From contig NZ_CM001773.1 of assembly GCF_000314895.2 (NCBI RefSeq), positions 3,719,372 to 3,783,371 of the forward strand: a DNA stretch of 64,000 nt, read 5' to 3'. Both the position numbers and the translations under genes were made by a program. Under the pieces are notes generated by a model. That model was not told the origin of the DNA. It made no database searches and saw only the letters and a list, made by a program, of their open reading frames with translations. This document shows, one piece after another, positions 31,561 through 42,486 of the stretch (positions within the stretch are counted from its first letter, which is position 1; each line of letters begins with the position of its first letter). The stretch is from Providencia sneebia DSM 19967 (GTDB taxonomy: Bacteria > Pseudomonadota > Gammaproteobacteria > Enterobacterales > Enterobacteriaceae).

Positions 31561-31950
31561 ATGGGACTGTTTGATCAACTCATCACCTTAGCCGCTGGTG
31601 ATAAAATGAATCAATTCCAATCTGTCATTCAGTGGATTGATGAGCAAGGCGGGTTAACTGGCGTTGCAAATAAATTTAATCAGCAAGGCTTAGGCAATAT
31701 CATTCAGTCGTGGATCAGTAATAGTGATAACTTACCCGTGAGTGTTAGCCAATTAATCCAAGTTTTTGGTGATTTAGATATTCAAAAGCTCGCAAAAAGC
31801 GTGGGTTATGATTCTCAAGAAACCGTTGAATTAATTGCTAAATATCTGCCAAAACTGATTAATAAAGCCACTCCTGATGGCGTGATCCCTGACCACGTTG
31901 ACCTGAAAAGTGTTGGAATGAATATGCTAAAAGAGAAGCTTTTCGGCTAA
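31561..31950 (+). CDS. yidB: YidB family (DUF937) protein
   Basis: 129 residues, similar in length and pattern to E. coli YidB (about 132): MGLFDQLITLAAGDKM, GGLTGVANKFNQQGLGNIIQSWIS, a central IQVFGDLDIQKLAKSVGYD, and a C-terminal YLPKLINKATPDGVIP. This is the DUF937 family, thought to be helical; its function is unknown. Single gene with a terminator shared with metE. Confidence 0.88.
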   Translation: MGLFDQLITLAAGDKMNQFQSVIQWIDEQGGLTGVANKFNQQGLGNIIQSWISNSDNLPVSVSQLIQVFGDLDIQKLAKSVGYDSQETVELIAKYLPKLINKATPDGVIPDHVDLKSVGMNMLKEKLFG

Positions 31951-31962
31951 TAATGCTCATAA

Positions 31963-31996
31963 AAAAGCAGGCTAACCCATTGAGTCACCTGCTTTT
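31963..31996. terminator. bidirectional terminator between yidB and metE
   Basis: AAAAGCAGG and CCTGCTTTT form a stem with a 16-base loop between the convergent genes yidB and metE; A and T tracts flank it. Confidence 0.75.
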
Positions 31997-32017
31997 CACT
32001 TTTTCAAACGCTGCTAT

Positions 32018-34300
32018 TTATGCTGCTGATGTTTCACTTCTTAATTTCTTCGCTGCTTCAACCATGTTTGCGAGAGATTGGCGAGTTTCTTCCCAACCAC
32101 GTGTTTTTAAACCACAGTCAGGGTTCACCCATAAACGTTCTACTGGAATGCGGTCTGATGCTTTTCTCAATAGTGCGACAATCCATTCCACACTCGGTAC
32201 GTTTGGTGAGTGAATATCATAAACACCCGGTCCAATTTCATTTGGATAATCAAAGTTTTCAAATGCATCAAGCAGATCCATATCAGAGCGTGATGTTTCG
32301 ATCGTAATCACATCGGCATCTAATGCTGCAATTGAATCCATGATGTCATTGAACTCGCAATAACACATATGAGTGTGGATCTGAGTGTCATCTTCCGCAA
32401 TTCCTGCGCTCAATTTGAAGGCATCAACTGCCCATTTTAGGTATTCAGCCCACTCTTCTTTACGTAATGGCAAACCTTCGCGTAACGCAGGTTCATCAAT
32501 TTGAATGATACCAATGCCCGCTTTTTGTAAGTCATCAACTTCATCACGTAATGCCAAAGCAATCTGCTTAGCAATGACTTCTCGGCTAACGTCTTCACGA
32601 GGGAATGACCAGCAAAGAATAGTCACAGGACCTGTCAGCATGCCTTTAACGGGTTTTTCAGTTAAAGATTGTGCATATTTAGCCCATTCAACGGTAATTG
32701 CTTCAGGACGGCTAATATCTCCAATAATGACGGGTGGTTTTACACAGCGGGAGCCGTAGCTTTGTACCCAACCATTTTGAGTGAAAACATAACCATCAAA
32801 ATGTTCACCAAAATATTCAACCATGTCGTTACGTTCAGCTTCACCATGTACTAGAACATCAATATCCAAGATTTCTTGTTCTTGAATAGCTTGCTTAATG
32901 TGTTCGCTAATACTGGTGCGATAATTAGCTTTGTCGACATTCCCTTTTTTGAAATCCAAGCGTAATGATCGGATATCACTTGTTTGCGGGAATGAGCCAA
33001 TAGTCGTTGTCGGCCATAATGGCAAGTTGAAGCGATCGCGCTGACGTTGTGCTCGAACAGCATATGGACTATTGCGATCAGCATCTTCATCACGAATTTC
33101 ACTTAACCGTTTTGCTACAAGTGAATTATTAACGCGAGTTGATGTTTTACGAGCACGAATTGGTGAGCTGTATTTTTCAAGCTCAGCAATATTTGCCTCT
33201 GTTGGTTGATTCAATGCTTTTGACAGTAATCCCAACTCTTCACATTTTTGCAGTGCAAACGCAAACCAACTTTTTACTTCAGCATCTAGGCGTGTTTCAT
33301 CATTCAGATCAATTGGGCTATGCAATAATGAGCAAGAAGTACCAACCCAAATATCACGCTGACCTAATAGCGGTTTTGCTCGTGCAAATTTTTCACCAAG
33401 ATCCGCTTTCCATACATTACGACCATTGATAAGACCTAGTGATAAGACCCAATCTTTTGGTAATGTTTGATGTAATTTTTCAATATCATCATGGCCTGCA
33501 ACAACATCAACATGTAAACCTTGCACTGGAAGTTGCTTAATTAAATCCAGATGATGACTAATTCCATCAAAATAGGTTGTCAGTAGCAGTTTAGTTTTAC
33601 CCGTTAACGCTTGGTAAGCTGTTTTATATGCTTCCTGCCACTTTGTAGGAAGATCAAGAACCAATACTGGCTCATCAATTTGAACCCACTCAACCCCTTT
33701 TTGAGCTAAACGTGAAAGAATTTCCTGATATACCGGTAATAATTCATTCAGCAATGATAAACGATCAAAAGCTTCCCCTTTGACTTTACCTAGCCAAAGG
33801 TAGCTAATTGGGCCAAGCAGTATAGGTTTGATATTGTGTCCAAGCGCTAATGCTTCATCAACTTCATCAAACAGCTGTTCCCATGATAGCGAGAATGTTT
33901 GTCCTTTTTGGAATTCAGGCACAATGTAATGGTAATTAGTATTAAACCATTTTGTCATTTCCCCTGCCGCCGCGGGCTTGCCCGTAGGAGCACGACCACG
34001 TGCAACACGAAATAGCGTATCTAAATCAATCTTACCATCATCATTTCTATGGCGTGGCGGCACGTTACCTAACAATAAACTTGTCGTCAGAACTTGGTCG
34101 TACCATGCGAAATCGCCAACGGGTAATAGATCAACACCAGCATCTTTTTGCTGCTGCCAATGACGAGCACGTAACTCACGACCTGTTTCTAGAAGTGCAG
34201 CTTGATCAATCTTGCCTGCCCAATAATCTTCTTGTGCGCGTTTTAGCTCTCTCTTCAGACCAACTCGTGGAAAACCAAGTGTATGATTTATAACAGACAT
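32018..34300 (-). CDS. metE: cobalamin-independent methionine synthase MetE
   Basis: Transfers a methyl group from 5-methyltetrahydropteroyl-triglutamate to homocysteine, the last step of methionine synthesis without B12. 760 residues (E. coli 753). It shows the N-terminal [20 protein letters not shown], the catalytic-domain [15 protein letters not shown], and the zinc ligands in HTHMCYCEF (His, Cys), a following glutamate in [10 protein letters not shown], and the C-terminal [11 protein letters not shown] (Cys). It diverges from metR and should be under MetJ and MetR control. Confidence 0.98.
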   Translation of the reverse strand: MSVINHTLGFPRVGLKRELKRAQEDYWAGKIDQAALLETGRELRARHWQQQKDAGVDLLPVGDFAWYDQVLTTSLLLGNVPPRHRNDDGKIDLDTLFRVARGRAPTGKPAAAGEMTKWFNTNYHYIVPEFQKGQTFSLSWEQLFDEVDEALALGHNIKPILLGPISYLWLGKVKGEAFDRLSLLNELLPVYQEILSRLAQKGVEWVQIDEPVLVLDLPTKWQEAYKTAYQALTGKTKLLLTTYFDGISHHLDLIKQLPVQGLHVDVVAGHDDIEKLHQTLPKDWVLSLGLINGRNVWKADLGEKFARAKPLLGQRDIWVGTSCSLLHSPIDLNDETRLDAEVKSWFAFALQKCEELGLLSKALNQPTEANIAELEKYSSPIRARKTSTRVNNSLVAKRLSEIRDEDADRNSPYAVRAQRQRDRFNLPLWPTTTIGSFPQTSDIRSLRLDFKKGNVDKANYRTSISEHIKQAIQEQEILDIDVLVHGEAERNDMVEYFGEHFDGYVFTQNGWVQSYGSRCVKPPVIIGDISRPEAITVEWAKYAQSLTEKPVKGMLTGPVTILCWSFPREDVSREVIAKQIALALRDEVDDLQKAGIGIIQIDEPALREGLPLRKEEWAEYLKWAVDAFKLSAGIAEDDTQIHTHMCYCEFNDIMDSIAALDADVITIETSRSDMDLLDAFENFDYPNEIGPGVYDIHSPNVPSVEWIVALLRKASDRIPVERLWVNPDCGLKTRGWEETRQSLANMVEAAKKLRSETSAA

Positions 34301-34320
34301 ATTGACCCCTTAAAAAATTT

Positions 34321-34344
34321 AGCCGTCTAGATGTTTACACATCT
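34321..34344. promoter_or_regulatory. MetJ operator: three tandem met boxes
   Basis: AGCCGTCT, AGATGTTT and ACACATCT lie head to tail and match the met box AGACGTCT at 7, 6 and 6 of 8 positions. They are in the metE-metR gap, 20 bases before the metE start. MetJ with S-adenosylmethionine binds such arrays. Confidence 0.75.
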
Positions 34345-34408
34345 ATAATCAACAGGTACTGTATAAAGCACAAGCGCAAATTATTCATTATCACGGTGAA
34401 GGTTTTTC

Positions 34409-35365
34409 ATGATCGAAATAAAGCATTTAAAAACATTGTATGCACTCAGCCAGCATGGTTCATTAGCGGCAGCTGCAACACATTTACATCAAACACAGTC
34501 AGCGTTGTCACACCAATTTAGTGACTTGGAACACCGCTTAGGCTTTAAACTTTTTATTCGTAAAAGTCAGCCATTGCGATTTACTCCACAAGGAGAGGTC
34601 TTATTACAGTTAGCCCAACAAATATTGCCATTAGTCAGAGATGCGGTACGAGTTTGTAATGAACCCGGGGTTTCAACATTACGAATTGCGATTGAATGCC
34701 ATAGTTGTATTCAATGGTTAACCCCAGCTTTACAGCAATTTAGAGAAAAATGGCCGCAAGTTTCTGTTGATTTCAAATCAGGTGTGACATTTGATCCGCA
34801 ACCTGAATTACTTTCCCGTGAGCTGGATATCGTCATGACATCTGATATTCAAGCCGATCCGGCTTTCCACTATACGCCACTATTTGATTATGAAGTGAAA
34901 TTGATTGTCGCCAATGATCATCCACTAGCTAAGAAACCCATCATTGACCCGCATGCTTTAGCGGATGAAACATTATTAATTTATCCCGTGCAACGTGATC
35001 GTTTTGATGTATGGCGCCATTTCCTACAGCCCGCTGGCGTATCACCTAATGTCAAAACCGTTGATAACACATTAATTTTGATCCAAATGGTTGCGGCTAA
35101 AATGGGGATTGCAGCATTGCCACACTGGGCTGTTGATTCATTTGAAAGACAAGGTTTGCTGACAACCAAAACGCTCGGAAGCGGATTATGGAGCCGGTTG
35201 TACGCTGCATGCCGTGAAGGTGAACAGCGCCAACCTACTATTGATGCTTTTACAAAAACAGCTGCTAATCACGCTGTTGAGAATCTCTCTTATGTAAAGC
35301 CGGTGAAAGTATCCAACGCCTATGCACCCACAGAGACGCAACAATTAGGCATGAGCCAATGGTAA
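34409..35365 (+). CDS. metR: LysR-type methionine regulator MetR
   Basis: Activator of metE and other methionine genes, using homocysteine as co-effector. 318 residues (E. coli 317). N-terminal helix-turn-helix [20 protein letters not shown] and [17 protein letters not shown]; effector domain with [32 protein letters not shown] and [15 protein letters not shown]. The 3' end overlaps the convergent yigM by 101 bases. Confidence 0.97.
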   Translation: MIEIKHLKTLYALSQHGSLAAAATHLHQTQSALSHQFSDLEHRLGFKLFIRKSQPLRFTPQGEVLLQLAQQILPLVRDAVRVCNEPGVSTLRIAIECHSCIQWLTPALQQFREKWPQVSVDFKSGVTFDPQPELLSRELDIVMTSDIQADPAFHYTPLFDYEVKLIVANDHPLAKKPIIDPHALADETLLIYPVQRDRFDVWRHFLQPAGVSPNVKTVDNTLILIQMVAAKMGIAALPHWAVDSFERQGLLTTKTLGSGLWSRLYAACREGEQRQPTIDAFTKTAANHAVENLSYVKPVKVSNAYAPTETQQLGMSQW

Positions 35366-36149
35366 AACGTCCCCAATCAGGATGTTGTTGCCAAATAGCA
35401 AAATTAACTAATAATCCCGCTGGAACCATCATGTTATTCATAATAGCAAGGGTTCCGGCATCGACCTTGGTTGCTCCGTAATTCCACATAAAGTAACCAA
35501 TACCAGAGGCAACAACACCCAACCACAATAACACGCCCCATTGCACAGAGGTTGTTGGCACCATGGCTTTATTGCCAAATAATAACCAACCCACAAGCGC
35601 AATTAATGTTGCTCCGATATAGAACCATGAAAAAGCTTGATGCTGCGGTATCGGATAGACTTCCATCAACCGTTTATAGCCAACTTGCCCTATAGCAAAA
35701 AAGATGTTGGCAAGCTGAACATACATTAAACCAATCCAAAATGACTCACTTAAATGATCATAGCGGATAATTGCAGCCCCAATCACAGCAAGTAATGAGC
35801 TAAATAAATACCCCATTCTTAACCGCTGGCGCTCAAGCAAGTCGTATACCAATGTGACATAGAGCGGCGTCAATACAGTAAATAATAAAAACTCTGCAAC
35901 TGTTAAGTATTGATATGCTTGGAAAACAAATAAATACATGATGCCTAATTGGCAAGCTCCTACTAGCATATAGAGCGCAATCACTTTTGCGCTAAATCCT
36001 CGCCAACGTAAGAAAGGCAGGAAAACCAAAGCCGCCAAGGAAACCCGAATTAAAACAGATAACCAGCTATCAACTTGCCCTGCAAGATATTCACCAATCA
36101 GACTAAAAGACGCTGCCCAAAGCAGCGTCGTAACAACAAGTAACCACAT
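35265..36149 (-). CDS. yigM: YigM, EamA family transporter (biotin uptake in E. coli)
   Basis: 294 residues with ten hydrophobic segments, two EamA repeats. It matches E. coli YigM along the chain (for example [50 protein letters not shown] and [12 protein letters not shown]). YigM has been reported as a high-affinity biotin importer (also called BioP). Its 3' end overlaps metR on the other strand, as the two genes are neighbours in E. coli too. yjcE follows upstream after 18 bases. Confidence 0.93.
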   Translation of the reverse strand: MWLLVVTTLLWAASFSLIGEYLAGQVDSWLSVLIRVSLAALVFLPFLRWRGFSAKVIALYMLVGACQLGIMYLFVFQAYQYLTVAEFLLFTVLTPLYVTLVYDLLERQRLRMGYLFSSLLAVIGAAIIRYDHLSESFWIGLMYVQLANIFFAIGQVGYKRLMEVYPIPQHQAFSWFYIGATLIALVGWLLFGNKAMVPTTSVQWGVLLWLGVVASGIGYFMWNYGATKVDAGTLAIMNNMMVPAGLLVNFAIWQQHPDWGRFTIGSCLIVASLWVHRRWILSPALHKRDSQQRD

Positions 36150-36167
36150 TTATTCTATGATTCTCAA

Positions 36168-37817
36168 TTAATGGTCTTTATCTATCAGAACAGCTTCTAA
36201 TAGATCCAGATCTGTAAGTAAAGTTTGAAGTGTTTCATTACTGATTTTTCGTGTTGCGCGTAAATGGTATAACTCACCACGCTCAGCACGCAATGCGGTT
36301 AAACGAAAACGTCTTTCCAGATCTTCTATCTGCAAATTACGCTCAATTTCATCCTGACCAGCGGTTCGTCTTCTCAAGTGCCCTGTCACCCTAGAAGCAA
36401 CTTCACTAATATCTTCAGGATCTAATTTTTCTTCAACATCGGCCGACAAACGCTCTTCCATTTTATTTAAGCTAACAATAGCAACTTCCGCCATTGCGGC
36501 TTTCGCCATCCGAATTTCATTGATATCGGCTTCTTTATCACCCACGGTAAAATTACGCAGTAATAATGGTAAAGCAATAACACCTGCAAATATTGAAAAT
36601 AAAATCACGCCAGCGGCGATAAACACCAACTGATAACGCGCAGGGAATGGCGAACCATCCGTTAAGAATAGAGGAACAGAAAGCACACCCGCAAGTGTGA
36701 TAGCACCACGAACCCCTGCAAAAGAAGCTAACCAAAGCTCACGTATTGTATAGTTGGCAAACTGTAACGGCTTTTTCTTCAAGAATAAACGACTAAATCT
36801 TTTCATCAGCCATAACCAGCAAAAACGTAGCAGAAGTAACGCAAAGTAGATAACTACAACCGCCGTAAAGAGCATCCAAGTTTCAACACTTGGGTCCATT
36901 TCTGCTTGAATAACGGAAGTTTCCCAAATACCGGGGAGCTGAAGACCAAGCATAATGAAAACTAATCCGTTAAAGACAAACTCTAACATTGACCAAACAC
37001 TATCCGCTCTTAAACGCATTGCAAGCGGCGCATTACGGATCACACCAGATTTGGTAATTGTCATACCCGCAGCAACAGCCGCTAAAATACCAGAAAAACC
37101 GATATGTTCCGCGATCATGTAAGAAGCAAAAGGCAGTAATAGCATGAAGACAATTTGTGTTGCCGGATCATCACCGCTCCAGCGACTCATCAAACGCAGA
37201 GACTTACTGTAAATCCAAGTCACCACAATCCCAGCAAGTAGCCCACCGACCGCAACCTTGAAAAATTCTATGGTAACTTCAGAAACTGAAAATACCATCG
37301 TGCCCATTGCGACAGCGACGGCAAATTTTAATGCAACCAGACCGGAAGCATCATTCATCAATGCTTCACCTTCCAAAACGCTCATCATACGTTTGGGAAT
37401 ACGCCCTTTACCGACAATGGAAGATAGTGCAACCGCATCCGTTGGCGAAAGAACAGCAGCAAGTGCAAATGCAGCAATTAGCGGAATACCTGGCATCAAC
37501 CAATAAATGAGATAACCAATCCCAACCACGGTGACTAATACGAGTACCAGTACCAGAATAAAAATCTCTCGCCCATTCTGGAAAAATTCTCGCGTTGGTG
37601 TTTTCCAACCATCAACGAACAGTAATGGTGGGATCAGTAAGACCATAAATAATTCAGGATCAAACGAGACGTGAAGACCGAATTTCGGCCATGCAAGTAA
37701 TGCACCTATTGCTATTTGTATTAAGGGTAATGGAACACGGAAAGGGATGACCTTCGTCACCACCCCAGAAACAGAAACAGCTAAGATGAGGATGAGAATA
37801 GTAAAGAAAATTTCCAT
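36168..37817 (-). CDS. yjcE: Na+/H+ antiporter YjcE (CPA1 family)
   Basis: 549 residues, exactly the E. coli YjcE length, with about twelve membrane segments and a charged cytoplasmic tail from about 420 on. FDPELFMVLLIPPLLFVDGW, ALAAVLSPTDAVALSSIVGKG, MNDASGLVALKFAVAVAMG and FAGVRGAITLAGVLSVPLFL are the ion-exchange core motifs, with the Asn-Asp pair in MNDASG. It probably swaps cytosolic sodium for protons. ghxP lies upstream in the same direction, as in E. coli. Confidence 0.95.
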   Translation of the reverse strand: MEIFFTILILILAVSVSGVVTKVIPFRVPLPLIQIAIGALLAWPKFGLHVSFDPELFMVLLIPPLLFVDGWKTPTREFFQNGREIFILVLVLVLVTVVGIGYLIYWLMPGIPLIAAFALAAVLSPTDAVALSSIVGKGRIPKRMMSVLEGEALMNDASGLVALKFAVAVAMGTMVFSVSEVTIEFFKVAVGGLLAGIVVTWIYSKSLRLMSRWSGDDPATQIVFMLLLPFASYMIAEHIGFSGILAAVAAGMTITKSGVIRNAPLAMRLRADSVWSMLEFVFNGLVFIMLGLQLPGIWETSVIQAEMDPSVETWMLFTAVVVIYFALLLLRFCWLWLMKRFSRLFLKKKPLQFANYTIRELWLASFAGVRGAITLAGVLSVPLFLTDGSPFPARYQLVFIAAGVILFSIFAGVIALPLLLRNFTVGDKEADINEIRMAKAAMAEVAIVSLNKMEERLSADVEEKLDPEDISEVASRVTGHLRRRTAGQDEIERNLQIEDLERRFRLTALRAERGELYHLRATRKISNETLQTLLTDLDLLEAVLIDKDH

Positions 37818-38225
37818 GTTGCCCTTACTGATTTAATTTGCGAACCAAAACCCAAAATGCCTGTTACGGTATTACATAAAATAGCGCGCCTGTCTATAAA
37901 GTCTCAGCCTAAGGCTGTTATTTATAAAAATATCAGGCTCAAATTTGCTATTAACCATATCGTTTAAGAAGTCAATTATGCAGGATATTCCGGCGTCATT
38001 AACTCAATGTCAGCTACCATTAAACACAATTTCGCCCCATACCAATCATATGATTAAGCGATAATTCTATCTATAATAATAATCGACAAGTATATCAATA
38101 TATAACGGGTATTGTATTCTATCCTTAACTCACTAATTGCTGGGGAAATAATTTAAACTTTAAGATTAATCGCGAAAAGAGACTAAGAGACGAAAAATAT
38201 TCCCGCCTCTCTACAATAATTCAAG
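37818..38225. other. 408-base non-coding gap between ghxP and yjcE
   Basis: AT-rich gap that should hold the yjcE promoter and the end of the ghxP transcript. I see no convincing hairpin with a T tract, no repeat and no open frame. AGAGAGGC and GTCTCT near 38190-38215 make only a weak stem. Confidence 0.5.
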
Positions 38226-39572
38226 TTAGATAGCTAAATCAGCAGCATAAAATGCGACTAACAATACCGCAATCACAACTGTACCAATATTCAACTTACG
38301 CCATTCACCCGCAAAGATACGACCAATAACTAATGCTGCGAAACCTAACATAATCCCAGTCACAATATTACAAGTCAGTACAATAAATACGGCGCATAGC
38401 AAACCTGCCATTGAATCAACGAAGTCATCAAAGTCTAATTTTGATACATTGCTAAGCATTAATAAGCCAACATACATCAGAGCCGGTGCAGTTGCATAAG
38501 CAGGAACTAAATATGATAACGGCGATAAGAATAGAATAAAGAGGAATAATACCCCAACAACCACCGCGGTTAATCCAGTACGTCCGCCAGCAGCAGTTCC
38601 TGCGGCAGATTCAATGTAGACTGCGGCAGGTGAAGCACCGATTGCACCAGCAAAAATACTACTCACGGAATCTGCGGTTAATGCTTTTCCACCATCAATG
38701 ATTTGACCATCTTTATCTAACAAATTTGCTTGACCTGCCACGGCACGAATGGTCCCCGTTGCATCAAATACAGCGGTCATAACAAGCGCTAATAGGCTTG
38801 GTAAAACCATGGGTTGTAACGCGCCCATGATATCCATGCTAAAAATTAAAGATAAGCCATCATCACCCAATGAAGGTAATTTAAAAAAGCCTTGGTACTT
38901 AACAGCTGGATCAAAAATCAGCCCAATAATTGAAATGGCAATAATCACTAACAAAACACCACCGGGTACACGGCGTTTCTCTAAACCAAAGATGACCGCT
39001 AAACCGGAAAGTGACATTAAAACGGGGAATGAAGTGAACTCACCCAATGCGACGGGTAAACCCGCTTGTGGATTTTTAATGACCAAGCCAACGCCATTAG
39101 CTGCGATCAGCAATAAAAATAGACCGATACCAATCCCTGTACCATGAGCAATTCCCATTGGCATATTGCGTAATATCCAACTGCGAATGCCTGTCACTGA
39201 AATGATAGTGAATAAACACCCCATCAAGAAAACAGCGCCAAGTGCAACAGGAATACTAATTTGCTGCCCCAACACTAAACTAAAGGCGGTAAATGCAGTC
39301 AGTGATATTGCACAACCTATAGCCATAGGTAAATTTGCCCATAATCCCATGAGCAAGGAGCCAAATCCAGCCACTAAACAGGTTGCAATAAATACGGCCG
39401 TTGGTGGGAAACCAGCTTGCCCTAGCATACCAGGCACAACAATCACTGAATAAACCATCGCTAAAAATGTGGTTAATCCCGCAATGATTTCACGACGGAC
39501 AGACGATCCTCGAGCTGAAATTTTAAAATATTTATCTAATTTGCAATTAGTTGAAGCCTGCTGACCAGACAT
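38226..39572 (-). CDS. ghxP: guanine/hypoxanthine permease GhxP
   Basis: 448 residues (E. coli GhxP/YjcD 449) with twelve or more membrane segments; purine:H+ symporter of the NCS2/AzgA-like group. Near-identity to the E. coli protein is seen in [77 protein letters not shown] and [20 protein letters not shown]. It imports guanine and hypoxanthine for salvage. A PurR-type operator lies upstream. Formerly yjcD. Confidence 0.95.
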   Translation of the reverse strand: MSGQQASTNCKLDKYFKISARGSSVRREIIAGLTTFLAMVYSVIVVPGMLGQAGFPPTAVFIATCLVAGFGSLLMGLWANLPMAIGCAISLTAFTAFSLVLGQQISIPVALGAVFLMGCLFTIISVTGIRSWILRNMPMGIAHGTGIGIGLFLLLIAANGVGLVIKNPQAGLPVALGEFTSFPVLMSLSGLAVIFGLEKRRVPGGVLLVIIAISIIGLIFDPAVKYQGFFKLPSLGDDGLSLIFSMDIMGALQPMVLPSLLALVMTAVFDATGTIRAVAGQANLLDKDGQIIDGGKALTADSVSSIFAGAIGASPAAVYIESAAGTAAGGRTGLTAVVVGVLFLFILFLSPLSYLVPAYATAPALMYVGLLMLSNVSKLDFDDFVDSMAGLLCAVFIVLTCNIVTGIMLGFAALVIGRIFAGEWRKLNIGTVVIAVLLVAFYAADLAI

Positions 39573-39680
39573 GAAAGATACCCCTGCTAAGTATGACTAA
39601 AAGCACCATCACTTTAACGAAAACGATTACCTTTCTAAAAAGCTTGAATTTATTAAGTTTTTCTTTTAATAAAAATTAAT

Positions 39681-39696
39681 ACGCAATCGTTTGGCT
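39681..39696. promoter_or_regulatory. PurR box upstream of ghxP
   Basis: ACGCAATCGTTTGGCT matches the PurR operator ACGCAAACGTTTGCGT at 13 of 16 positions and lies 109 bases before the ghxP start. PurR with hypoxanthine or guanine would repress. Confidence 0.65.
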
Positions 39697-39841
39697 TTTA
39701 AGATAAAGGATGGTTGACGATGAAGCGTGCAATTATCAATCTAAATAGAGGTACTTATCAAGTATTTTTCCGATTAATACCGTTTTAGTCGAATAATGAA
39801 ATATAATCAACCAAAGAAACTACCTCTAAAAATTCTGAGTA

Positions 39842-41032
39842 TTAAGCACCTTGCGTCACTTGAGCGCTAAATTGGGCACGCGTGAACCACAAAAAAATTG
39901 CGGCAATTAAAATCAATAAGATGGGTAGACCTGCCGGAGAAATTGAAATTGCAATGCCCGCCAATAATGGTCCGGAAAGATTACCAATCCCCCATAGCAT
40001 GGCCGCAGCTGCATTGGCAATAATTAAGTCATTACCTCGGAAATATTGCCCTATTTGAACTAATGCAATGGTATAAATTGCCCCAGCAGTCGCTCCTAGC
40101 ACAAACAATAAAACCCAAATTAAATATTGATGTGTTATTAACAGTGGTAATAGGCAACTTGCACCTAATGTCACAATACCACAAAGTCGATAGAGTTTTT
40201 CGCGATTCATATTGTCTGCTAACCAACCAAATGGCAGTTGCATAATTGCATCCCCTGCCAAAATAGCACTTATCATCATCGCCGCGATCGCTTCTGTGTG
40301 CCCCATTCCTACACCATAAATAGGAAACATGGATAAAATCGTTCCATCAAAGAAGGCAAAAAATAAAATGCCTGCACAAATTCCGGGTGCAAATTTCACA
40401 AATTGAATAATTGAAAAACGGGATTCACTGGCAGTAGCTGAAATACGGTCTCCTACTTTTTGTTTCATCATCAAAAATAATACAACTGAAATTAAGTGAA
40501 GCAATGTGCAAATAAGTAAAGGTGATTTATCTTCAACACCATAATAGGCAATAAAAGAAGGACCTAAAAGCTGGCTCACGGTAAACACTGTAGTATAAAT
40601 GGCTAAAATCCGCCCGCGTTTACTTTCTGGTGAAAGTTCATTAATCCAAGTTTCTCCTAAGCAAATGAGAACACCGCTCACTAGTCCAGTAATTAATCGT
40701 AATGGAAAGAGTAACCATAAAGGTAATGTCGCCAGCAAAGGTAAGAGACTAACAGCCGAAACAATTGTCGCTATTAACATGGCATATCGTTTACCACACC
40801 AATGAACAATACGCTGTAAAGCGGGGGCGATTAAAAACATTCCCAATGCTGGTGCAGCAGAAATAATGCCGATATACAATTCACTAACGCCATAATTATT
40901 TAACCTAAGAGCTACCATAGGAATGCTTAGGCCAATAACAATCCCAATCACGGCTATGCTCGTAGTAATCGTTGTGATAGCAAAAGTGGGTGTACGACGA
41001 AAATGCTGATAATGCGAGGTTTCAGAGCTCAT
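39842..41032 (-). CDS. MFS transporter, YcaD-like
   Basis: 396 residues from the ATG at 41032 (MSSETSHYQH); a TTG 21 codons upstream is possible, and neither has a strong ribosome site. Twelve hydrophobic segments. The loop GRILAIYTTVFTVSQLLGP and the later PFGWLADNMNREKLYR match the MFS motif pattern of the E. coli YcaD group. The substrate is unknown. It lies between ghxP (about 270 bases away) and the TSUP gene, in the same direction. Confidence 0.83.
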   Translation of the reverse strand: MSSETSHYQHFRRTPTFAITTITTSIAVIGIVIGLSIPMVALRLNNYGVSELYIGIISAAPALGMFLIAPALQRIVHWCGKRYAMLIATIVSAVSLLPLLATLPLWLLFPLRLITGLVSGVLICLGETWINELSPESKRGRILAIYTTVFTVSQLLGPSFIAYYGVEDKSPLLICTLLHLISVVLFLMMKQKVGDRISATASESRFSIIQFVKFAPGICAGILFFAFFDGTILSMFPIYGVGMGHTEAIAAMMISAILAGDAIMQLPFGWLADNMNREKLYRLCGIVTLGASCLLPLLITHQYLIWVLLFVLGATAGAIYTIALVQIGQYFRGNDLIIANAAAAMLWGIGNLSGPLLAGIAISISPAGLPILLILIAAIFLWFTRAQFSAQVTQGA

Positions 41033-41194
41033 TTTAATATCAATTGCTTTGGTAAATGGAAGTAGCCATTTTAAATTTTTAGTTAATAGGAACAAAAAAC
41101 AGAAAAAGGCTAATAAAAGTTTAAATCATTAAAAATAATGATAACAATTATAGCCCAGTATCTATTACCAATACATTGCCTTAATAAAAAATAA

Positions 41195-41947
41195 TTAAAG
41201 AACAAAGAAATAGCGATAAAGCAACATGATTCCTGAAATTAAAATAATGACATTAATAATTTTTAAAAAGGATTCTCGTGAGATTTTCAGTGTTATATGT
41301 CGGCCAATAAAAATACCAATTAACATTGCAGGTGAAAATGCTAATGCCATTAATAAAATATCAATATTGACATAAACACCCATCACTAAAAATATAATCA
41401 CACGGGTTAACGTACTAAAACCAATCAATGTCATTTGGGTAATGCGAAAACTCTGTTTATCCGCAATACGACTAGAAAGATACATAGCATAAATAAAGCC
41501 ACCACTTCCAAATAGCGCACTAAAGATCCCACCAATTAAACTAAACGGAACAACAAACACCTTTGAAAATTGTGTATTTTTATTCTTTGAAAATAAAGAA
41601 TTAACCACATAAAAAATAACGAATATTCCTAGCAGTAAAACCAAAATATCAGGGCGAGTTTTCAATAAAATTGCAGCACCGATTAAGCTCCCAACAACCA
41701 TTAATGGAATAATCCATTTTATTTCTTGATAATCTGCTTTTTTGCCATCTTTGATCAGATTAATCAATGCCGCAGTTAAATCAATTAATGCCAAAATAGG
41801 CACTATCATATTAAGAGGAAGGTACATAGCCAGGACAGGTGTTGCAATTAATGCTGACCCAAAACCTGCCATGCCAAAAACAAGATAAGCTAAAAGAAGT
41901 GTAGAAAAACAGATGAGCATCTCAAATGAAAATAGATCAAATGGCAT
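41195..41947 (-). CDS. TSUP (TauE/SafE) family membrane exporter
   Basis: 250 residues from the ATG at 41947, which has GAAGGG seven bases upstream; the frame is open to a TTG two codons earlier. About eight hydrophobic segments. VFGMAGFGSALIATPVLAMY and the second-half counterpart IGGIFSALFGSGGFIYAMYL are the two repeats of the TSUP family, thought to move sulfite or organosulfonates. The actual substrate is unknown. Confidence 0.86.
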   Translation of the reverse strand: MPFDLFSFEMLICFSTLLLAYLVFGMAGFGSALIATPVLAMYLPLNMIVPILALIDLTAALINLIKDGKKADYQEIKWIIPLMVVGSLIGAAILLKTRPDILVLLLGIFVIFYVVNSLFSKNKNTQFSKVFVVPFSLIGGIFSALFGSGGFIYAMYLSSRIADKQSFRITQMTLIGFSTLTRVIIFLVMGVYVNIDILLMALAFSPAMLIGIFIGRHITLKISRESFLKIINVIILISGIMLLYRYFFVL

Positions 41948-42146
41948 AGACAAACCCTTCAGGTAATATTTACCTCACTATAAATTTTTCTAGAAAAATA
42001 GAAAGTATTGTTTTTTCTTTTTATAATGCTTCTTCGTTTTATAATGATTTCCCTTTTTATAAAGGAAACATTACCTCTCTATTTTTGAATATTTATATTC
42101 ATTTCTCATTCCATATATCAAATAACAACTATTTTTAAATAAAAAA

Positions 42147-42174
42147 TGCAACCTATAAAATGTTATAGATTGCA
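42147..42174 (-). terminator. terminator of ilvBN
   Basis: On the minus strand TGCAATCTATAA and TTATAGGTTGCA form a stem with one mismatch and a 4-base loop, followed by TTTTTTATTT, 25 bases past the ilvN stop. Confidence 0.87.
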
Positions 42175-42199
42175 CCTTGTGAACTGACTAATTGGGAAA

Positions 42200-42484
42200 T
42201 TACTGTAAGTAATTTTGCATCGTTTCAAAAAGTCTTAGGTCGTCACTGAAATGAACTTCTTTAACATCCTCTAACTTTTCAACTTGATTAATCATCTGAG
42301 ACAATCGTTCATCTTTTTGCACTAATAACCAAATACGGCTTTCATCTCTATCTTTGATTGGCATACATAAAATACCATCAACGTTAAATGCTCTACGTGC
42401 AAATAGGCCACAAATATGCGACATCACACCAGGGTGGTTTCGGACAATTAATTCTAATGCGATAGGGTTATGTTCTAAAATCAT
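42200..42484 (-). CDS. ilvN: acetolactate synthase isozyme I small subunit IlvN
   Basis: Regulatory subunit that gives valine feedback control to IlvB. One ACT domain in 94 residues: [40 protein letters not shown] and [17 protein letters not shown]. coli IlvN has 96. It begins 2 bases after ilvB. Confidence 0.96.
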   Translation of the reverse strand: MILEHNPIALELIVRNHPGVMSHICGLFARRAFNVDGILCMPIKDRDESRIWLLVQKDERLSQMINQVEKLEDVKEVHFSDDLRLFETMQNYLQ

Positions 42485-42486
42485 AA

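Noticed and set aside
31960..34293. Several open frames antisense to metE
   Set aside because: They are shadows of the metE reading frame and resemble nothing.
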